Assembly (NCBI RefSeq): GCF_030052815.1
Contig: NC_079505.1
Span: forward strand, 77,398,949-77,462,948
From: Hevea brasiliensis
Taxonomy: Eukaryota; Streptophyta; Magnoliopsida; Malpighiales; Euphorbiaceae
Reading direction: 5' to 3'
Length of the DNA: 64,000 bases
This document shows, one piece after another, positions 59,552 to 64,000 of the stretch (position 1 is its first letter; every line of letters begins with the position of its first letter). A program made the translations under genes and the position numbers. The notes under the pieces are model-generated. The model was not told where the DNA came from, ran no database searches, and saw only the letters and a program-made list of their open reading frames with translations.

Positions 59552-60952
59552 GGGTAAATTTCACTCATAGTATATGAATTTTAGGGTTGGTAACACCATA
59601 GTATATAAATTTTAAAATTTCACTTTAAACCTCATAAACTGCAGTAAATATCACTTTTAACCTCATACAACCTACAACAACTAGTTTAAAGGTAAAAAGA
59701 TGATGTGGCATGTTCAAGTAAAAATAAAAATTATCTTTTCCTTTTTCTCTATCCTTCAACGTGTATTACTCCACTCTCTCACTCTCTCATCTCACATTTT
59801 CTTTTTCTTGGATGCAGCAGGTTATATCCCTTCAATTTCTTTCATCATCAAGCTCATTCTTCATCAGAAAATCATCACTTGAAATCCTTCAATTTTTTCT
59901 TGCCATGGCTCATCCTTCATCGTTGACAAAAAATTTCACTTGAAGCTTATAATATAGCTTCTTTTGTCACTGTTTGCTTGAATGCTATTTTCTTCATCTT
60001 TATTTTCTCTCTCTCACTTGTTGTTCCCTTGATTCGTTCATTCACTCATTAGATCATTGATTCGTTAGTTTACTTATTGTTCCCTCGAAGGATTATGAGT
60101 TTGATCAATGTTTTCCTCGTGAATCTGTTGTTACCTCACAAATCGCTTTCAAGTTCACTATTTGGGATTTTCCTTACTGTTTTTGCCCGATTCAGTTAAA
60201 GTACATTATTTGTTATAGCTTTTTTTCATTGCGTATGGCTGATTCAACATTATTTAGTTTAGATTTTATTGGAAATTTTTAATGTGGTTCACTATAGAGC
60301 AACCATTTTGGGTACATTACTTTTTGTTATTAGTTGATTCGAAGGAGAAGATTTGAGGGACCATTATTAATTTTGCAGCTGCGGAAGCAAAAATGGCCCA
60401 TAATCAAGGTTAGTCATAAGCTTATTGCTTTAATGATGTATATTTGAATAGTGATATTTAACTTAAAAAAGCTTCTTTCAGTATTTGCATTGGTCCATGA
60501 TGTTGTCAATTTTGCTTCCTCTTTACATAGACAAAGCGAAATGCCATTGGGTAATAGTCTTCTCCCATTAAACTAAGACATCATCAACGAAAAAAAGAAA
60601 AAGGAAAACACAAAAATATCATTTACCTACAAAAGTGAAGAAAAAAAGAGAACAAAATAAAATACGATTTCACCTTCTACCAGGAAGAAAGAGAAATGAG
60701 AGGGGCAAAGTTTTAAACGTAATAAAGATGAGAAAGTGAGATAGTAGAATATTATACATTGAATGAGAGAAAAAAGAGGAAAAGATGACTTTTAATCTTG
60801 CCTGGATATGTCACATCATCCTTTAACCGTTAAATCGGTTGTTATAGTTTGTATGGGGTTTAAAGTGATATTTACAGTAATTTATGAGATTTTAAGTAAA
60901 ATTTAAAAGTCCATATATCATAATGTTATCGACTCTAAAATTTATGTACCCT
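59552..60952. mobile_element. Mutator-like non-autonomous element, 1.4 kb, ~200-bp TIRs
   Basis: The left end (gggtaaatttcactcatag...) matches the reverse complement of the right end (..aatttatgtaccct) for about 200 bp, including atgatgtg, taaatatcactttaaacc and aattttag blocks. It is flanked by 9-bp atcgaaaag (59543-59551) and attgaaaag (60953-60961), one mismatch. Long TIRs and 9-bp TSD indicate a Mutator-like element. The unique interior (about 59770-60730) includes atggcccataatcaaggttagt, which looks exon-intron-like, so captured gene sequence is possible but not identified. No transposase. Confidence 0.75.
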
Positions 60953-60961
60953 ATTGAAAAG

Positions 60962-61510
60962 GAGAGAAGGGGTGATGTGGACTTGTGAACTAAGAACTAC
61001 TATTCTTGGAGAAAAAAGTATAAGAATAATGACTAATTATAAATTTATAATATAAAAATAATAAAGACAAGAAGTTTCAATGTGGTTGCTTGTGCTTGGG
61101 ATGGCATCCACATTGGGAACTTAATTAATTTTCTCAAAGGAAATGAAGATGACAAAGACAAAGTAGTGTTCATATTATCAACATTTTGTTAATTTAGATC
61201 AACCAAACCTAACCTAAAATTGAATATATGCATGGACTAATTAAGCTCAAAATCACCTTTAATTTGTCTTGTATTTAATTGGCCTCTTTCTATCGTAAGA
61301 AATATATATCTAAAAATAAAAGACAAGTGTGTGGGAGTTTGTCATTTTAGATAATTTAAAGCTGATATTTTGGAGCTTTTGATTGTAATCTCCAAGGAGA
61401 ATGACTTTAGAATAGGAATTGCAAGTTGCCTACTATAATTGTTGTGCATTTTGTGGAGTAGTTAACTTCACCCTCTTAGGCAGGCCCTAATGTAAGAGAA
61501 ATTATTAGAT
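60962..61510. other. Intergenic
   Basis: No ORF or structured feature that I can support; moderately AT-rich unique-looking sequence up to the Copia LTR. Confidence 0.5.
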
Positions 61511-62259
61511 GTATCCGGTGTTGAGGCAGTGGGTGTAGAATAGGCTTTGAGATGTGATGAATCACTATCTTTAAGGTATTAATTGCCCTCACTAGATTAC
61601 TGCAAGGTTATGGTAATATACCTCTAGAATACAACAAAGCCTGAAATCTGCGAACAGCAACTCCTGAAGATTTCCCTTAAGAACTCTTTATATGAACCAA
61701 ATTTAGAGAGACTAGAAGAAAAGAAGAAGAAGTAGAAGTAGTATATTTCTGTATTGAAAAATTCATCCATATTTATAAAGAATGAAAAGTCATGGTACAT
61801 TTGCTAGATAGACACATCTGTCTATCTCCAATAGATACAACTATTTGTGTAATAGATATGTCTGTTTATTAAAAGCTACCTATACAAATAGTTGTGACTA
61901 TTTGTATAGACATATTTATTTATTAACAGACACTTGTATAAATAGTTATGACTTTTTGTATAGAATAGACATATCTGTTTATTAACAGACACCTATACAA
62001 ACAGTTGTGACTGTTTGTATAGAATTGACATGTCTGTCTATTAACAAACAAATCTACTTATTAATAAACACATATGTTCGTAATTTATTTACGAAAATTA
62101 CAATATAATAATTATTTTATTTCATACATATACGTGCCAAGTGCCATAATAAAATAATATATATTGAATTATATATATATAATTCTATACATATTTCACT
62201 CTTGTCATTCCCTTATATTTTAATAATAAAGAAATTCTTTCTCTCTATACTATCTAACA
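61511..62259 (-). repeat. 3' LTR of a right-edge Copia element, with palindromic subrepeats
   Basis: Homologous to 31045-31718. On minus it would begin TGTTAGATAGTATAG (62259) and end near 61511; a purine tract TAAGTGGGGGATT lies just above at 62277-62289. It contains ~60-bp subrepeats with perfect or near-perfect palindromes at 61880-61909, 61933-61963 and 61993-62022. End coordinates are approximate. Confidence 0.7.
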
Positions 62260-62289
62260 TACAAGCTATTTATAATAATCCCCCACTTA

Positions 62290-64000
62290 GCTTGTATTGT
62301 TAGATCCCATTGTTTAATGCATAATGAAAAGTATCTTTCGATTTAAACTTTTCCTTAGTGTAAGTATTTCAAAGTTCTAAAGAAATCATGGTGGCCTTAG
62401 ATTAAACCTAGATTCCTATTAAATAGAACCGGAAATACTACATATATGAATCAATTAGTTCGACTTAAAAAGTTCACCAAAATTTTAGCACGAATATGGC
62501 TTTATGCTACCTCCTGTTTTCATGAACATTTGCAAAAGTCATTCTCACTTTTGTTGAAGCGGCACCACTTCCTATGTTCATATAGGTGAAGTTTCTTTTT
62601 GTATTAATATTAAACTTCATTAAGAGTATAAATACTCATCTTCATTCTATTAACTTAGTACACTAAGTACTTAATTATAATATTTATTAAAGACTTGTTG
62701 TTACCCTTTAAACTTTATTCAGTAATAATACTATAAAGTAGGGTTCCCATCAGTAGTAAATTTAATGGAATATTCTAAATCCTAATTAGCACATGTACTT
62801 ATGATCATAACTCTCGAGAGCCCTTTTATTAAAGGATTTGCTAGATTATTATCGGATTTAATATAACATGGTAATAACACCATTAGAGACTAATTGTCTT
62901 ACATTTTCATATCTTAAGCTTAAATGTATATACTTTCAATTATATATTTTACTATAAGCTTAAGCCATCATGATTTTGACTATCACATTATAAAGAAATA
63001 GATGGCACAGGTTGTGGCCACAACTTAATATCTAGTAATAAGTTTTTTTAGCCATTCTGCTTCTTTACCAATATTTTCCAAAGTTATAAATTCGGATTCC
63101 ACCGTAGAATGAGTTATACAAGTTTATTTCTTTGATGCCCAAGAAACAGAACCTCCACCTAAAGTGGACACCCAACCAAAGGTTGACTTATTATCCGTAG
63201 TACTACTTATCTAATTGGCATTTGTATAACCCTAGGATCTCCATCATATTTGTTTCACTAGTCAACCATATAATCATATGTTTATAACATGAACTATATA
63301 AATAATTCACAGTCTAGATATGTACCTTATTTTCAGAAATAAATTGCTCCATAACTTGTTTAAAATGAAAGCATCCAAAAATAAAGAACCAAGCTAAACT
63401 TGCACACACACACACAAATGCATACTCATTTGTTCTTTTGTCACTTCTTACAAATGACTTGTAAGGCTCTTATTTTTACTACTCATAAAATACCAACCTT
63501 TTAGCCAATAAATTTATCTCTTCATGCATGAAACTATTAAGAAAAATAGAATCTTTTAATTTGGTTACAACTTTTGGCCAAGGGACACAACTCTTTATAT
63601 GGATACAACTCTTTATATGGTTTTAACAAAATTGAAATTTATCGCAGAATAATCTATAGTTTATAATTTCTTTTTTTTTAAATATTCAAAAACCCTTGAA
63701 ATTTCTTTTGAATATTCCACATTAGGATTATTAATATATCTTAACGATTTACATATTACAAAAACAATATCAGGAGTAGTGAAATGCATAGCATACATTA
63801 AGCTACCAATAGCACTAACACACTCAATTTGAGTAATTATTCTATCAAAATTTTCAGTCAATTTATAATAAATATCATATAGAGTATTTGTTTCCCTCAG
63901 TATAATGAAATTGACAAAAAGTAAAACCCCCCACTATGTTACGGCTAAGTAGTTTTAGGCAGATCTCTTAAGGATAATAACCAAAATATAAATTTAGACA
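62290..64000 (-). pseudogene. Copia pol remnant (RT end and RNase H), running off the window
   Basis: The minus strand contains SAIGSLMYAMHFTTPDIVFV (63661-63861), a Copia RT/RNase H block. At about 63040-63190 there are frameshifted pieces readable as GWV..GGGSVSWASKKQTC and ESEFI..GKEAEW. The frame is heavily broken. With the LTR at 61511-62259 it forms the 3' part of an element whose 5' part lies right of the window. Confidence 0.75.

Noticed and set aside
1..64000. CRISPR array, defence system, biosynthetic operon or viral insertion
   Set aside because: No spacer-repeat arrays, operons or non-retrotransposon viral genes seen; sequence and introns are those of a plant nuclear genome, and all pol-like frames are Copia, Gypsy or LINE.

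Overview
This 64-kb window is plant nuclear DNA, very probably from a woody eudicot. It has AT-rich intergenic sequence with many microsatellites, two ordinary plant lipid-metabolism genes, and a dense load of nested LTR retrotransposons, a LINE and MITE-like elements. I suspect a rosid such as a member of the Euphorbiaceae from the look of the repeats, but the window does not prove it. I see no tRNA, rRNA, CRISPR or prokaryotic feature.

Only two intact genes can be supported. A 496-codon intronless 3-ketoacyl-CoA synthase lies on the minus strand (28016-29506) and looks like CER6/KCS6. A six-exon NADPH-dependent reductase lies on the plus strand (55723-57226) and looks like tetraketide alpha-pyrone reductase 2 (TKPR2). 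They are divergent and separated by about 26 kb of repeats. In Arabidopsis the corresponding loci carry consecutive numbers (At1g68530 and At1g68540), so this looks like an old conserved gene pair pushed apart by transposons. Both enzymes serve extracellular lipid barriers: cuticular wax and pollen coat for CER6, and the sporopollenin of pollen exine for TKPR2.

Left region (1-23650): one nested stack, read from target-site duplications (TSDs) and interrupted reading frames. A Copia element E (minus; gag at 22467-23447, pol resuming at 1-489) is split by a long-terminal-repeat insertion D2 (490-22466). D2 is split by Copia element A (661-21337, TSD TTATA). A carries two insertions of a 3.5-kb non-coding LTR family B. 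One is in its gag (13784-17494, TSD ATTAC). The other is in its 3' LTR (1793-9536, TSD TTAAC) and itself holds another B copy (4986-8490, TSD TTCAA). A later 0.7-kb tandem duplication (1297-2694) covers the A/B junction.

Middle region (23650-38030): AT-rich intergenic DNA with a 275-bp tandem duplication made of 35-bp units (25886-26433), the KCS gene, a Copia-type solo LTR (about 31045-31718), a textbook solo LTR D1 (32893-34673, TSD GTGAG), a poly-A retroposon (35478-36171) and a Mutator-like MITE (36220-37078, 9-bp TSD).

Right region (38030-64000): an RTE-type LINE (38775-50718, 18-bp TSD) is split by a Gypsy chromovirus F (41002-49670, TSD GTTCC). F is split in turn by a 228-bp TRIM-like element (44380-44607). 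This stack sits in remnants of another Copia element and is flanked by direct repeats (38028-38385 and 51152-51605). Further right are a second poly-A retroposon, the TKPR2 gene, a long-TIR Mutator-like element (59552-60952), and a Copia 3' LTR plus RNase H remnant running off the right edge (about 61511-64000).

I did not find a new multi-gene system. The most informative points are the conserved gene pair, the apparent GC-AG intron in TKPR2, the five-level nest, the tandem duplication spanning a nest junction, and palindromes that are conserved, or change in a compensated way, inside LTRs.
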